Shown: in pieces, positions 47,030 through 60,373 of the stretch | Layout: every line of letters starts with the position of its first letter | Numbering within the stretch: position 1 is the stretch's first letter | Assembly (NCBI GenBank): GCA_007922225.1 | Contig: ML680055.1 | Location: forward strand, 771,496 to 835,495 | Origin: Emydura subglobosa | Taxonomy: Eukaryota > Chordata > Testudines > Chelidae | Direction of reading: 5' to 3' | DNA: 64,000 nt | The notes under the pieces: generated by a model | What the model was told of the DNA's origin: nothing | Seen by the model: only the letters and a program-made list of their open reading frames with translations | The model's database searches: none | Made by a program: the position numbers and the translations under genes

Positions 47030-47260
47030 TCAATCAAGTCCAGAGGGGACCAATCTTTGTGTCATCTGCAAATTTTACTCGCAAAGATTTTATATCGTTG
47101 TCTAGATCACTGATAAAAATATTAACTAGCCTTGGACCAAAAACCAATCCCTGGGGCACCCTGTAAGAAACAGTCCCACTCATCAATTTTGAGATCTATC
47201 GGCAAGCTAATTTTTAATCAGTCTAATGCGTTCCCTATTAATTCCATATAACGCCCTAAA
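47030..47260 (-). mobile_element. CR1-like fragment, antisense
   Basis: TGTCATCTGCAAATTTTA, AGATCACTGATAAAAATATT and CCCTGGGGCACCCTGTAAG are the antisense of a late CR1/L3 region. The same words occur in the minus-strand CR1 near 23630-23715. It is a short internal piece without a tail. Confidence 0.7.
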
Positions 47261-47559
47261 TAGTTGCTTCTTTTAGTTTATGGAACCCCTTACCTGATCT
47301 GCGTCCCCCCAAATGAATTCACAGATATGTAGTGTACTATATCCGCCTGGATTGACAATAGATTTACAGACTGCGCCCTTCATTCAGGCAAGCAGATAGA
47401 AAGCACCTACTCAAGCTTTTCACCCAAAGGAAAAGCAGCAGCAGGGACTGACCAAATATTCAGAGAAGAAAAGCCATGACTTCCATTTTACTGAATGCTC
47501 AATCAGAATTTTGGAAACCTCGATGGAGGTTATATTATGGTTATATTATGGTAATGCCC

Positions 47560-47645
47560 AAGAGTCCTAGTCATGGACCAGGACCCCATTGTGCCAGGCA
47601 CTATACAAACAGAACAAAAAGACAGTCCCTATCCCAAGGACACAG
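47560..47645. repeat. Old SINE-type fragment
   Basis: GTCATGGACCAGGACCCCAT through ACAAACAGAACAAAAAGACA is a common turtle and bird interspersed word set, found as the end of ancient SINEs. It is too short to classify. Confidence 0.45.
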
Positions 47646-48124
47646 CTTTTTCATGCTCTCTAGTTCAGTACTTTCTGGATCTATAATGAAATGCTGCTTT
47701 GTCATCATGCTAGAGTTACTACCACTACAAAAAATTTCCCTAAACAAAAAGTGTTGTTAAGGCCGAACTTCAATTGCAAAGATATCACTTTAATGTTAAG
47801 GTAATGTTTATAGAAAGTTTATAAAGATATAATGATTAAGAGATGTTTTAGTAAGTTGTTAGTTGTTACAGATTCCAACAGATTGCTTATAACCATCTGT
47901 AACACATAAACATGTTACAGACATGAGTAGCAACAGCTCTTAATCCTTCATAATTTCATTATCTATTTATAAACTATATGTAAGAGAATCCTTAATATAA
48001 AATGTGACCATTTCACACATAGAAACGCAGTTAAGATCATCCACACAATCCTATCTACAGAATAGGTTGGGAAATCACTCTAAAAGTGAGATGACTACAT
48101 TTTCAAACCCTATTTCCCAAATAT

Positions 48125-49306
48125 GGGATAAGAGGGAAGGTCCTCTCCTAGATCAGTAACTGGTTAAAAGATAGGAAACAAAGGGTAGGAAAAAATGGTC
48201 AGTTTTCACAATGGAGAGAAGTAAATAGTTGTGTCCCCCATGGGTCTGTATCAGGACTAGTACTGTTCAATATATTTATAAATGATCTGGAAAAAGGGGT
48301 AAATAGTTCGGTGGCAAAATTTGCAGTTGATACAAAAACTACTCAAGAAAGTTAAGTCCAAAGCAGACTGCGAAGCACTACAAAGGGATCTCACAAAACT
48401 GGGTGACTAGGCAAAAAAATGGCAGATGAAATTCAATGTTGATAAATGCAAAGCAATCCACATTGGAAAACATATTCCCAACTATACATATAAAATGATG
48501 GGATCTAAATTAGTTGTTACTATTCAAGATAGAGATCTTGGAGTCATTGTGGATAGTTCTCTAAAAACAACCTTTCAATGTGCAGCAGCAGTCAAAAAAA
48601 AAAAAAAAAAGAGCAAACAGAATGTTGAGAATCATTATCTATCCCTTTCCTAATAAGACAGAAAATATCATATTGCCTCAATATAAATCCCTGGTACACC
48701 CACATCTTCAATACTGCATACAGATCTGGTTGCCCCATCTCATAAAAGATACATTGGAATTGAAAAAGGTACAGAAAAGGGCAACAAAAATGATTAGGGG
48801 TATGGCGAAGCTTCCATGAGGAGAGATTAATATAACTGGGACTTTTCAGCTTGGAAGAGAGACAACTAGTGGGGGATATGATAGAGATCTATAAAATCAT
48901 GACTGGTGTGGAGAAATTAAATAAGGAAGTGTAAACTCCTTCTCATAACACAAGAACTAGGGATCACCAAAGGAAATTAATAGGCAGCAGGTTTAAAATG
49001 AACAAAAGGAAGTTAACCTGTGGAATTCCTTGCCAGAGGATGTTGTGAAAGCCAAGACTATAAAGGGGTTCAAAAAAGAACTAGGTAAGTTCATGGAGAA
49101 TAGGTCCATCAATGGCTATTAACCAGGATGGGAAGGGATTGCTGTTTGCCAGAGACTGGGAATGGGCGATGGGATGATCACTTGATGATAACCTGTTCTA
49201 TTCATTCTCTCTGAAGCACCTGCATTGGCCACTGTTGGAAGACAGGATCCTGGGCTAGATGGACCATTGGTCTGACCCAGTATGACTGTTCTTATCTTCT
49301 TATGTA
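48125..49306 (+). mobile_element. CR1 LINE with mutated reverse-transcriptase core
   Basis: Late ORF2 is readable in pieces: L-F-N-I-F-I-N-D-L (about 48267), then K-F-A-V-D-T-K-T where the family has F-A-D-D, then M-K-F-N-V-D-K-C-K-A-I-H-I-G (48426-48467), and the thumb (H-P-H-L-Q-Y-C-I-Q). The catalytic Asp pair is damaged. The 3' end carries GGGCTAGATGGACCATTGG and finishes near TTCTTATCTTCTTATG. A poly-A run of about 18 at 48594-48611 interrupts the frame. Confidence 0.87.
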
Positions 49307-51129
49307 AACATTGTCCAATTTGTCTCAGTTTCCCAAATACCTCTATCCTTGCATAAGATGAAGAAATATAAAATTCCAACTAGATTCATTTTGGCAAAGT
49401 TGGGGAGAAGAAGTAAATGAAAAGCCAGTTTGAACCTTAACAAGAGAGAGAAGAGAGTCTTCATAATATCATGTTGTGGCTTTAGAATCCCAAGAAAAGA
49501 AGGCTTACCAAGGATAAGTACACAACAACACTAGCAAGACATACAGAACACATTGCACTAAAGAAAAGCCAATTTTGCTGCATCTGTGGAGGGCATAGGT
49601 ACAGCCTGTGGCTTGTCCTGTTTATTCCCAAGGTTACAAGTTACTAGTTAAGCACCTTTAACTTACACAGAGCTTTACAAGCATAGATAACATACATTAC
49701 CTTGTCTTGTTTAGGCAGTAAGCATGTCAGGGCAAGAAAATTGAGTGATACAACAGCTGTGGAGAGGGAAAGACTGGGGATTGTTGAGATGAATAGGGAT
49801 GGTATAGCCTGAAAAGGGATTTGAAGATCGTAAGGAGGGATTTGATGAATTAGGAAAAGGACCCCGGGCAAAGAAATACTTGGTGACTGTCGCAGGCATA
49901 TGAGACAGAGCAGAAAATACAATACTGGAAGTGAGAGAAGGTAAAGAGCAGGAGGAGAAGGGGAAATGAGAGGAATGGCGTAGGCACATGCAAAATTATA
50001 TAAGGCCTTGTAGGAAGGATGAAGCAATTGAATTTAATGTAGAAGATAGGAGGCCAACAGAATGACTAAAAAGCCGAGTTCAGTGACAGAGTTACATGAC
50101 TGGAGTAGCAGAAGAGTGAGATAAATGTTTCAAATACTGAGAACAAAGTCATAAACAGGAGGAGGAGAGGCAGCAAAAAATTACTTATAAGATCTCCTGC
50201 TTCACTCAGGATATGCACAGGGATTTCAGCACTGAGTAAGTAATTATGGAAGTAAGAGGAAGAGCATGGATATGATGGGGGAAAAAAGGAGAGACTGGTC
50301 AAAGTTTACAGGCCTGGGGACTGAGGAAAGTGGAGAACATACTGAACCTGAATAATATTTGTGCTTTTTAGCCAACAGACAAGGCCTCAATTTAAAATGA
50401 TAGACCTTAGCTAATAAACCCAAGGAAATTGTTGAGAATAATTCAGATCTTAAGCTGATCATCTGGAACTTCTCAGAATTAAATGGTGCCATGATGCCTA
50501 CAAAATGCTAGACAGCTGGTGTGCTGTGACTTCTGCTTGTTACACTAATCTTAATACTCTCACTGTTATCTTGTGCTTCCCGTCTGTCTGTTTCATCCAC
50601 CTGTTGTCTCACATACATATTGACAGCACGCAAGTGGACTGCTTATAGACTAAGACTGAGGACTTTAGGCACCACTACAATACATACATTAAATATTAAC
50701 GGGCCTTATGAACACTAACATCTTTGGAGCTCTGCACTGAAAGAATGGAAACCCAGATTCTACCAGAATTAATAGAATTCATGGGATGTGGATTTATGGC
50801 AAAAAAAATAGTAAAAATTAAATGGGCTGATGAATCACTGGCACAAGAGTTTAAGTCCAGCTATGTATTCATACTCAAGACCCACAAATTAAAGATGTGC
50901 ACCTGAAAAATAATTTCATCAGGAATCGTCTGTTCTAAACACAAAATGCAAGATGTCCACAGTGCATCAATCTACCACGAACTGACAGTACATATAGCAT
51001 AAAAGATGACCTATGAGTCAACTGCATCCTGATGAAACTATTCTCATTACAAACTAACATCAGCAGAACAGCCCAGAGCAAATTCAGCTTTGTGTACACT
51101 CTGAGGACAGGGTTTTTGGGGCTTTATTC

Positions 51130-51800
51130 CAAAAAGGATATTTGGTCCTTTCTGGCCCTATAGTGATCATCCAGTTTGACCTCCCGTGTAACACAGACTA
51201 TAGAACTTCCCTGAATGAATTCCTGTTCAAACTAGAGCAGATCTTTTAGAAAAACATCCAGTCTTGATTTTAAAAAATTGTCAGTGATGGAGAATCCTCC
51301 ACCACCCTTGGTAAATTGTTCCAGTGATTAATTACCTCGCTATAAAAAATATGCACCTTATTTCCAGTCTGAATTTGTTTAGCTTCAACTTCTAGCCATT
51401 AGGTCATGTTACATCTCTGTCTGCTAAACTGAAGAGCCCTCTGTTATATTTCTGTTCCCTATGTAGTCTATGATCCAAGTTACCCCTTAACCTTCTCTTT
51501 GAAAAGCTAAATTAAGCTCCTTGAGTCTATCACTATAAGGCATGTTTTCCAAACCTTTAATCATCCTCATGGCTCTTCTCTGAAGCCTCTCCAATTTATG
51601 AACAACCTTTGGAATTGTGGACACCAGAACTAGATATGGTATTCCAGTAGTGGTCAGACCAATGCCAAATACAGAGGTAATATAACCCACCATGGACTTA
51701 AAAACAACTCTTTTCATTATCTTTTATTGCCACAAACTTCTTTTTGTACCCTTTGGCTTCCCTTATCAAATTTCTACACTTTCTATTTTCTAATTTATAT
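51130..51800 (-). mobile_element. CR1 LINE fragment on the minus strand
   Basis: On the minus strand, 51487-51717 encodes the end of ORF2: V-V-H-K-L-E-R-L-Q-R-R-A-M-R-M-I-K-G-L-E-N. The 3' untranslated words run down to about 51130 (GATCATCCAGTTTGACCTCC antisense). It is truncated at its 5' side. Confidence 0.82.
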
Positions 51801-51829
51801 TCATTGTTATCAAAAAAATGTTTTACCTA

Positions 51830-53810
51830 CCTTTCAGTAATTGTTGTTTTTCAAGATATGTTGCACAAGTGCATTCCACTATAGGTGTGTGCATGCCTCG
51901 TGCACAGTTGTCAGAGAACTTTTCTCCCCTCAGTTAAACCAGTCGGGGCGGCTCAAGGGCCCTCTGCCATTGTGCACCACTGCATGCAGGTATAAGAGGA
52001 TGGAGCTGCTCCCAATCCACCACTGGTTCCAATATAGAGGGGAAGGAGGCTATGTCATGGAATGGACATATGTAACACAGCTCAAGCAACAACAGCTATG
52101 GAAAAATAGATAATTTTCTTCTTCTAGTGTTCCCACATACCCATTCCATTGAACGTGATTCACAAGCAGATTAACATGGAGATGGGCTCAGAGTTTACCT
52201 GAACAGCAACTGTAAAACCCATCCAAAAATGGGATTGTTCCTAGACTGACAAAGTGACAATGACCAGCAAAAGTGTGAAATGACAACCAATTTGCCACTT
52301 TGCAAATGTCTTCAAATAGGTTCTTACGCCAGGAAAACTGCTTGCACTCTAGTTGAATGAGCCAACACCCTAGGAGGTGACATGACATTAGCTAACTGTT
52401 AACACAAACGAATGCAAGGGGAAATCCAGAAGGAAATCCTTGGAGTGGAAAACGGATTACCTTTCACCCTGTCTGCAACCACATTGAAGATCCAGTAGAA
52501 GGTCAAAGTTCTCCTCACATCCAACAAATGAAATTTCTACTCATCTCTATGCATGTGAGGCTTCAGGGAAAAAGTAGCACATAAATTGTCTGATCAAGAT
52601 GGAAATTGAAACCACCTTTGTCAGAAGTTTTGGATGAGGTTAACTTTATCCTTATGAAAAACTGTAAAAGGAAGCTCTGAAATGGTCTCATGAGAAAAAG
52701 AGGCGGAAAGGGGGATAGAAACTAAGAAAAACTAAAGGGAATATCCCAGACCCACCATGCTTAGGACCCACAGATGTGATATGATGAGAGTCCATGCACA
52801 GAGGAAGTAGGATAGATGATTAAAAAAGATATGGATAGGAACAGATGGGCCTGTAGGAAATGTTATGTTGCCCTTGACAAACCCATCAAAATGTGTGTTT
52901 AAACTGGGCCATTGTTACACAGGAGAAGGAGATGGTTGCTTCCTGTAATTCCTGCCCCTTTTTCCCAGCAACTCTTTGGACAGAGGTATAAAGCTCTGAT
53001 GTCTGAGAGACTCCTGGGGCCAGAACTGCTTCCTCTGTAGTCCGTGTACAGATTCCAAGCAACTTCAGTGTTGCCCTGGAATCTTTTAGAGTATGCAGCT
53101 TATTATCCGTCTTTTCCAAAAAGAGGGAGGGACCACAAAGAGCAGATCTTGGATGGTCTGTTGTATTTCAGGAGGAAGACCAGAAGACTGCAGCCATGAA
53201 CATCTCCTCATAGACACACAGACATCATGGATTGAGCTGGTGAGCCTGCTGCATCCAAGCTGTCCTCACCTTCCTCTACCATTAGAGTGACTACTACTTG
53301 GAGTCCTCCGTTGCCTATCTTTGAAACTTCATGATGTCTTCCCTCAGACTGAAGTCACAGCAATTTAGAATAGCTTGCTGGTTAGCCATGCTAAGTTGCA
53401 GCCCTCCTCTCGAATAAAGTTTACGACCAAACAAGTCCAGTCTGATTCTGTCCCCTTCGGTGTTGACGCTTGGTATCCCTGCCTCTCCCACACATTAGCT
53501 GCTGCCACCCAAAGAGCCTGAGGGCAAGTACCATATGCACTTGTGGAGCTGGTGTAGGAATGGCAATCACCAGCACCAGCTGAAACTTTTCCTGTATCAC
53601 CATGGATGCTGGTACTGAAAGGTAGAGAAGTCCTTTGGCAGCTGCACATACCTCTGATGATGTCGGTACCAGAACTGGGTCTTTAATTTGGTGTCTCTGT
53701 ATAACAGCTTCAGGGGACAGCCTTGACAGACCTTGCACAGATTCCAGAGTTGATGAACCCACCTTTTTGAGCACAGGAACACCCTGGGGAATGCTTCCCC
53801 TTAAATGAAC
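51830..53810 (-). mobile_element. DIRS-like gag remnant, fourth copy
   Basis: Minus-strand pieces in order: fragments with V-L-V-P-T-S-S-E (53421-53774), then Y-S-R-E-E-G-C-N-L-A-W (about 53400), then W-L-Q-S-S-G-L-P-P-E-I-Q-Q-T (about 53152-53193). This last is the conserved C-terminal word set of DIRS gag, related to the LAP2alpha tail. Bases 51840-52860 resemble 43435-44000 in style (CACATCCAACAAATG and TATGAAAAACTGTAAAAGG words). Frames are broken throughout. Confidence 0.65.
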
Positions 53811-54562
53811 AACATTTTACGGATTAATCACTGTCCCTTGATGTATGTAAAGATCTAACGTGAGGCTGATTTGCAAACTTAAAGAAAATTGAATCTGCCT
53901 ACTAATGTCAAAAGGGGGACACTTAATTCAATTTCTATTTCTCTGTAGCAAGAAAACACTGCAGTGCGCTTGTAAAATAAATACATAATCTATATTCCAA
54001 GAACCACCTTCAGGATGCTTAGATGCCTCATATGTTCACTATATTAACACAGCTGCTTTGACTTCTATCTGAATTATATTTACTATCTTGGTAAATATAA
54101 CTACAGCCAAATTAGATAGGAGGGAAATCAGAGAAACGATGTACAGGGCTTCTGGATTATCCTTTTTATAGCACGAGTCCTCAAATGCATTTTTAATCTC
54201 CACTGACAAATGGCTTCCTACACTTAACAGCAAGAGTCTAGTGTACAGTAGCCTTCTTTTTATTATGCTACTTTTAATTGTAATTGATACTCTAGTATAC
54301 CCCTTGCTTTATGAAGACAGGCCTAACATAGAGGCAAACACCCAAAATCTAACACCAGAGCTCCCTTGTGTAAGGAATTTACACAATGCAGTTTGTTGTG
54401 TGGGGATATTTTCTAGGTTAATATAAATTTTTATATATTTGACTGGTAGTTATCAATACTGACCCTTATTATCCATCTCATGTCCCACCCCACACAGTTC
54501 TACTTCTCTCCCATGCCCCCTGCAGAGTCCCATTCCTCTCCCACTGCCCTGCATACCCCAAC

Positions 54563-54620
54563 GTCTGTTGGTGAGAGAGACAAGCTTTGGATCTTACACA
54601 GAGCTCTTATTCATGTCATA
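54563..54620 (+). repeat. Fragment of the Penelope-associated arm
   Basis: GTCTGTTGGTGAGAGAGACA through ACACAGAGCTCTTATTC is the central part of the repeat unit at 17.29 kb. Only about 55 bp remain. Confidence 0.6.
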
Positions 54621-54774
54621 TTGTTATGTATCGCATTTTAAAGAGAATATGGTAGGGGCAAGGGGGGACAGCTGTGATGAGTGGCAGGATTTTGTGAGGG
54701 TAGGTAGGGGCAACATGAGGCAATTTTGTCCATGTCTGGAGAGGATGGGGAGAAGTGAATCTTAAAACAGAAGT

Positions 54775-55235
54775 GGGAGAATTGGAGAGGGATTAGAGAA
54801 TAGCTACGAGTACGATTATAGGATTAGAAACCATGCCTTATAGCGATAGACTCGCAGAGCTCAACTGTTTAGCTTAATAGACAGTTACGGGGTGACTTGA
54901 TTACCGTCTATATGTATCTACATGGGGATCAAGTATTTAATGAGGGATCTTCAAGCTAGCAGAAACAGGTACAACACAAATCAATGGCTGGAAGTTGAAG
55001 CTAGACAAGTTCAGACTGGAAATAAGGCATACATTTTTAATGGTGAGAGTAATTAACTACTGGAACAATTTACTAAAGGTCAGTCCATGACTGACAATTT
55101 TCAAATCAAGGTTAGACATTTTTCTACAAGATCTGCTCTAGAGATTATTTTGGGGAAATTCTAAGGCCTGTGTCATATAGGGGATCAGAGTAGATGATTA
55201 CAATGGTCCCTTTTGACCTTAGAATTTATGAGCTG
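54775..55235 (+). mobile_element. CR1-type LINE 3' region
   Basis: It contains the 3' UTR pattern of a diverged CR1: GAAACCATGCCTTATAGCG, GGAAATAAGGCATACATTTT, AATTTACTAAAGG, and an end at GACCTTAGAATTTATGAGC. It differs from the other CR1 copies here and looks older. Confidence 0.75.
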
Positions 55236-56399
55236 TGGAGTAGGATGCTGCTGTGATTCTTCAAAGCAGAGGGGGTAAGATTCTCTCTTCCAGGGTCCTC
55301 CTGACTGAAGCCCACTTATGCTGCTCACCACTCTTGTGCTGGTATATCAAATGGGTGGATTGTCAACAGAGATGAGGAAGGAGTCAAAGAGGGTTCCAGG
55401 AAGTATAACAGGGTCTCTGGAGTGGAGTGGGGTACCTCGAGGCTTTGTGCTGAGCCACTGAAGCTTTAAGGGCTCCCTATACCACTGCTTGGTACACTGA
55501 GGAGCCAATTAGTAGGGGAGTACTTCAAGATCCTGTGCCTCAGGTTCCATGTTCCCCAAGACACCAGCCCAGTGACCTCCTAGAGAGGGCAACCTCCTTC
55601 CCTCATACATCACCTCCACACAAACACTCAACTCAATCTCTCTGGGCACAAGGCATCTGTGATGAGAGTGATAAAAGACAAGAAGTGTACAATGGGCTGA
55701 GTTGTGAGGAACAGGTGAGCAGTGGGCTCAGCTTTGGGGGACGGAAGGGGCAGCAGGAGAGGCGGTCCCCTAGCTGTAGTTCTGGTATGACGACTGGCTC
55801 AGACCAGAATTTCCCAAGAGTGAACCACAGGAGCTTCTCCAAAGAGATGGTATCTCTGCTAGTGAGGTACCTTCAACGGCACACCTCCCCCCTCAAATCT
55901 TCTGCCACAACCAAAGTCTTTACTCAGAACGACATTAATGGAAGGCTTATTCTGTATTCTCCATCCAATTTGCATAAGATAAATATGACTACAGGTGACA
56001 CTGATGTTTCTCATGCTGCAAGATAATTGCTGTGTTCCTCTTACCTTATGATTTATTACTCCAAACCCTAACATTACCATCAGCTCATTACTGAAGGCAC
56101 AAAAGTAACTAAAAGAGCAATACAGGGACAGGATGCTCATTGTTTTTGACACTATGTAACACTTACGCAGTATTTTTCATTCTGAAGCATCCAAAATTGT
56201 GATATTGTACATCTAAATACAGCACCATTTAGATTTAGCCACCATTGGAAGAGAAGGCAGCAACTAACCTGTGCACATCATACTGCACAATGGTTGGAAG
56301 GAATTTTTTTTTTATAAATAAGGACAGCACAGTAATCTTAAACAAATTACTTCAGGGTCCGTACAGAACAGACAAGACTTCATAATAAGAAATAATAAT

Positions 56400-56568
56400 C
56401 CCTTAATGTCTTATCTGAACAATCCTAACAGAAACAATCTGCATCCCAATTTCTCTACTATAGAACAATGAAATTCTGAGTTGACCCTACCAGGATTTGA
56501 ACCTGTGATACTACAGGGTCCAGGTATTTCAAACCAAGGACTTAAACCACTAAGTATCTCCTTCCAGC
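56400..56568 (-). repeat. tRNA-derived SINE
   Basis: Minus-strand reading gives an A-box-like TAGTGGTTTAAG (about 56552-56541) and a perfect B box GGTTCAAATCC (56503-56493). CAACTCAGAATTTCAT follows, resembling the GACTCAGCCTTTCAT body of tRNA-derived SINEs. The 3' part beyond 56470 is diverged. Confidence 0.6.
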
Positions 56569-58084
56569 CATTTTCAGATATAGCTTATACATAAATTGGT
56601 GCTTCTGTTATCCCCCTATAAAAACCAGGACAAGGGTCCAGAACAAAATTATAGTGCTTGCGATTAAAATAAAATCATCAGTGTTTGTGAAGTAGAATGA
56701 ACTTTGCTTGGAATAAGCTTTCTGGGATATTCCTTGGGATTTTAAATCAGGAAACTCAAAACAATTGTTACCATTCACAAATCTGAAGTCAAAGTTCTAG
56801 AGAGACAGAACTTCAGAGTGTTAAATGAAGTCTTGAACATTGTGTTTTCCATTTTTGGAGTCCTAAGTGGCGATAAGTTTGTTATTCATAGTAGAAATAA
56901 GTTACTAATTGCCAATTCTGTACTAAATAGAAGAATCAGCATTACCTTTGTATTTATAGACGAAGATGCTCTTCGTTTGACATAGGAAAGCTTAATTTGC
57001 TAATCCTGCACAGCAGGTTACGCAATAGCATCTAAATCTGGGAGAGATTTTGTTCTTTACACAGAGAATTGGATGCTAAAATCTGATGCTAGGCTTCTTG
57101 TACTAGATGAATATTAAACCACTGTACTTGTATTTTATCAGAAAAATTTATATGATCTTTCAAAAGTAAAACTGTTGCTCTTCCTGTGTATTTTAGTCCT
57201 ACTCCTGTCTCCTTTATCATGACTTTGAAAAGTGAATATCCGTGTATACCTTAAAACCTCAAAACTTAATCCCCCTATTCCCTCACAAACTTTTTATTTC
57301 CACTTATATTCCTGATGGCAAGCTATTGAGTCTCCTTAAGTAGACCTGCAACAGTCTTAAGCACAGAGTTGGGCTTCTGTGGCAATTGTGATGTAAGGAT
57401 ACACTGGATGCTGCCTCTCTGCTCTCCTTGCTTGATACTTGTGAACCTGCAGGAAGTTGAAACTGGTTTTCCATCCTGTTGGTGCACAAGAAAGTAACTA
57501 GTAAGAACCAGTGTGTTGTGGCCATGTTTTGTTGCAATCACAACACACCTTACAAGAAGCCTGGTTACTTCAAGTGGCTTGCTACAGACCTTGTGTTAAG
57601 ATCAAAAGAATTATTTTGGAAGTTTAAAAACATGAAAACACTGTTCTTTCTAAAGCCACCCTTCAGGAACTTTGTTTAGAATCAATAATAACTGGGAGTG
57701 GTGACCCCCTTAGGGTTACGAGTTGTAGTTATGTGGGGGTCATGAGCTATGAGCCTCGACCCTGACCAGGTATGTGGCTACGAGGCCGGAGCACCATCAC
57801 CATGGAGCTGTGAGCCCCAGCAAAACACGGGATTGTGAGCCTCCCTGCTTCCTCCCGGCAGAGGAACATGGGGAAAAGGAGACAAGCAGACACACACAGA
57901 TACTGCTCACCCACCCCCAATGTTCCTCTGCACCCCCCTAGGGGCTGTGAGGCCAGTATCAGGAGCTGCTGCTCTCTGCCCTCCCCTTACACATTTCTGT
58001 GTGAAATGGACTCAGTCAGCCTTGTTGATGGGTTTCTTCCACATAACAATGTTATTGATAATTGACCCAAGGGGAATATCTACA

Positions 58085-58350
58085 TAGCCAGAGCCAGCCT
58101 CCCAAACCAGGTCAACAGACCCGGACTAGCAGGGCTCAGCTTGTGCTCTAAAAATAGCTGTACAGATGCACTTTGAAATTGCAATCCGGCTGCTGCTCAG
58201 GCTCTGAAGCCTAGGAGGGGTCTGGGCTTCAGAGTCCAAGCGCCAAGCTGAGCTGCAATTTCAAAGCACTGTCTACACCACTATTTTTAGAGTGCTAGCA
58301 CAAGCCTCACTAGTTTGAGTATCAATATGGGCTGGGAGATTTCCTGACAC
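58085..58350. repeat. Palindromic MITE
   Basis: The left arm (through GCTTGTGCTCTAAAAATAG and CACTTTGAAATTGCA) and the right arm (GCAATTTCAAAGCACTG, CTATTTTTAGAG) are inverted copies with a spacer at about 58186-58252. The outer parts (CAGGTCAACAGACCC, CTAGTTTGAGTATC) pair less well. No frame is present. Confidence 0.6.
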
Positions 58351-60373
58351 TTACCAAAATGCTGTGCAGTCATACCCTAATCAGCTTCCCTTTACATACT
58401 ATGTATGCTATAGACACAGAGCAAGTTTTAACTATTTACAGTAGCTGAAGTGCTCCACTCAAGCTGGATCTGGACTGGTGATCATTATACCAATAGGATA
58501 ATAAGTGATTGACCACTATATCACTAAGAGGTGCCTCTCTCTCCCCTCCCACAAGTTCCCTGTCTTACTTATTTGAATTGTAAACTCTAGGGCAGGGAGA
58601 GTCACTTAACATGCATTTGCCGAGTGCTCTGTACAAAGAGGTCCAGATCTCAATAGTGCCTAAAGGACCCCAATCATAATTTAAATAATAATTTACCCCT
58701 CTCTCTCTCATTGCAGTGAGGGCGGACAAGTACATTTTGGGGCCTCAGCTGCAATATTTTCATGATTATTTTGCAAAGCTATCTGAAACGTCATCTTTAA
58801 AAAGTTTTAGAATTTGTGATTCAAAGATTTCTGGCTCAAATTTAATTAAAACTTTTTAAAAATAAATATAAAGTTACCATAAAACCCCACATAATGATCA
58901 ATCGCTAGTGTTATTTACAAAGCAATCCTTGTCATGATTCTGCACAAATGATTAAAACACAATGGGGGGGGAAAAAAAAGAGAAAAATGTAATTCCTAAT
59001 GAATGGGTAATGATATTGTAACAAGTCTATAGCTACCGCTATAGTAACCGCAGGGTTGTCACTACAGCTGCACACTAGAGCCATTAAGAATTTCAAGGCA
59101 ACTTCACTAACAGAACTGTGGCCCCTCTGATACAAAAGCACAGACCACTACCCACCAGAGCTAAATGAGAATCTCCATCAGCTATTAGCAATATTGGGCC
59201 TCTGACTCACTTGAACAGGTTTGATTCTACCCAGCAGGGGCACTATTGTATACAACTAGCCAGTTCTTTACCATGCTATTAGTACTCTAGTTAGGTCAAC
59301 AAAAATAAGTTTCTATCCGTTGTGCCATGATATTAACTAGAAAGCAAGATTTCCTAACACCATTTTATAATGCTGAATCAAATAACCTTACACTGCTTCC
59401 TTACTTTTAATCTTCCCCACCAATTAAAGCAGTAAAGCTCAAAGAAACAGCATTCAATTTAATTAATCCATCTTTTGCAACAATATTACTTCTCATTTCC
59501 CTCATTCACCAAGATTATCAATTTGTGATCATTTAGTTACAAAGTAAAGAATTGCAAGGTCATACTAAGATTTTATCCTATAATCAAGGGTGCACTTTGT
59601 AACAATCTGGAGTATTTATTCATTGCAGGGAACTGTAAGGCTAGTAGTATACCTACTGTATGTGAAGTCCCTCTCGTTTACACAGTAGACTTATTATTTC
59701 CAATAAACAGCGCATGGAACAAGACAGAAAATATTGACCAGAGTCAGGAATATCATTAGTGCCAAAGCTATGAGACTCTATATCCACATCTTACCCATAA
59801 TTTACAGCATCACTGGTTTGACTGAGCCATACCAAACAGCTCCAAGAAGAGACTTTCAAATGCTACCTAGCTGACAACTGTTTCAAATGCATGGTGGGTT
59901 TGTTTTACATGAGGTTCTCTGTACGTTCAGATCCCAAAGTTTGTTTTGCTGGTGAATAGATTTTTGAGCCCTGGCCTGCAGACACCAAACAGTTAATGAA
60001 TTATGAGTTTGACACCTAACCACCTCTCCATCTTAGTATTAAAACAGCAGAAGAACAAGCCAACTAATTTTTCTACAGGTAGTTCTCTGTCCACTCTCAG
60101 ATGTTAATGCTAGTTTAGGGATGAGCTCTGTGTGTACAAATGTTACACCAGGCCTCAATGTCCTGGACAATTATGATGTACTCCTGGGTGCAGAGTAGAG
60201 CACCAAGATTTTGCTTTTTTCTATCCAAATCATATCTTTCATTTAATGACCAGAACAGTCTTCATTCTCCTGACTAGAGCAGTTTATTAATAGAACATTT
60301 TTCCTGCATAGATTTCAGTAAAATCTGTCATAACTAAGCACTTTGGGACATCATTTGTTGACTTTTTTTTAAT

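Noticed and set aside
56480..56568. tRNA gene on the minus strand
   Set aside because: The A and B boxes are present, but the acceptor and other stems do not pair and the sequence continues into a SINE body.
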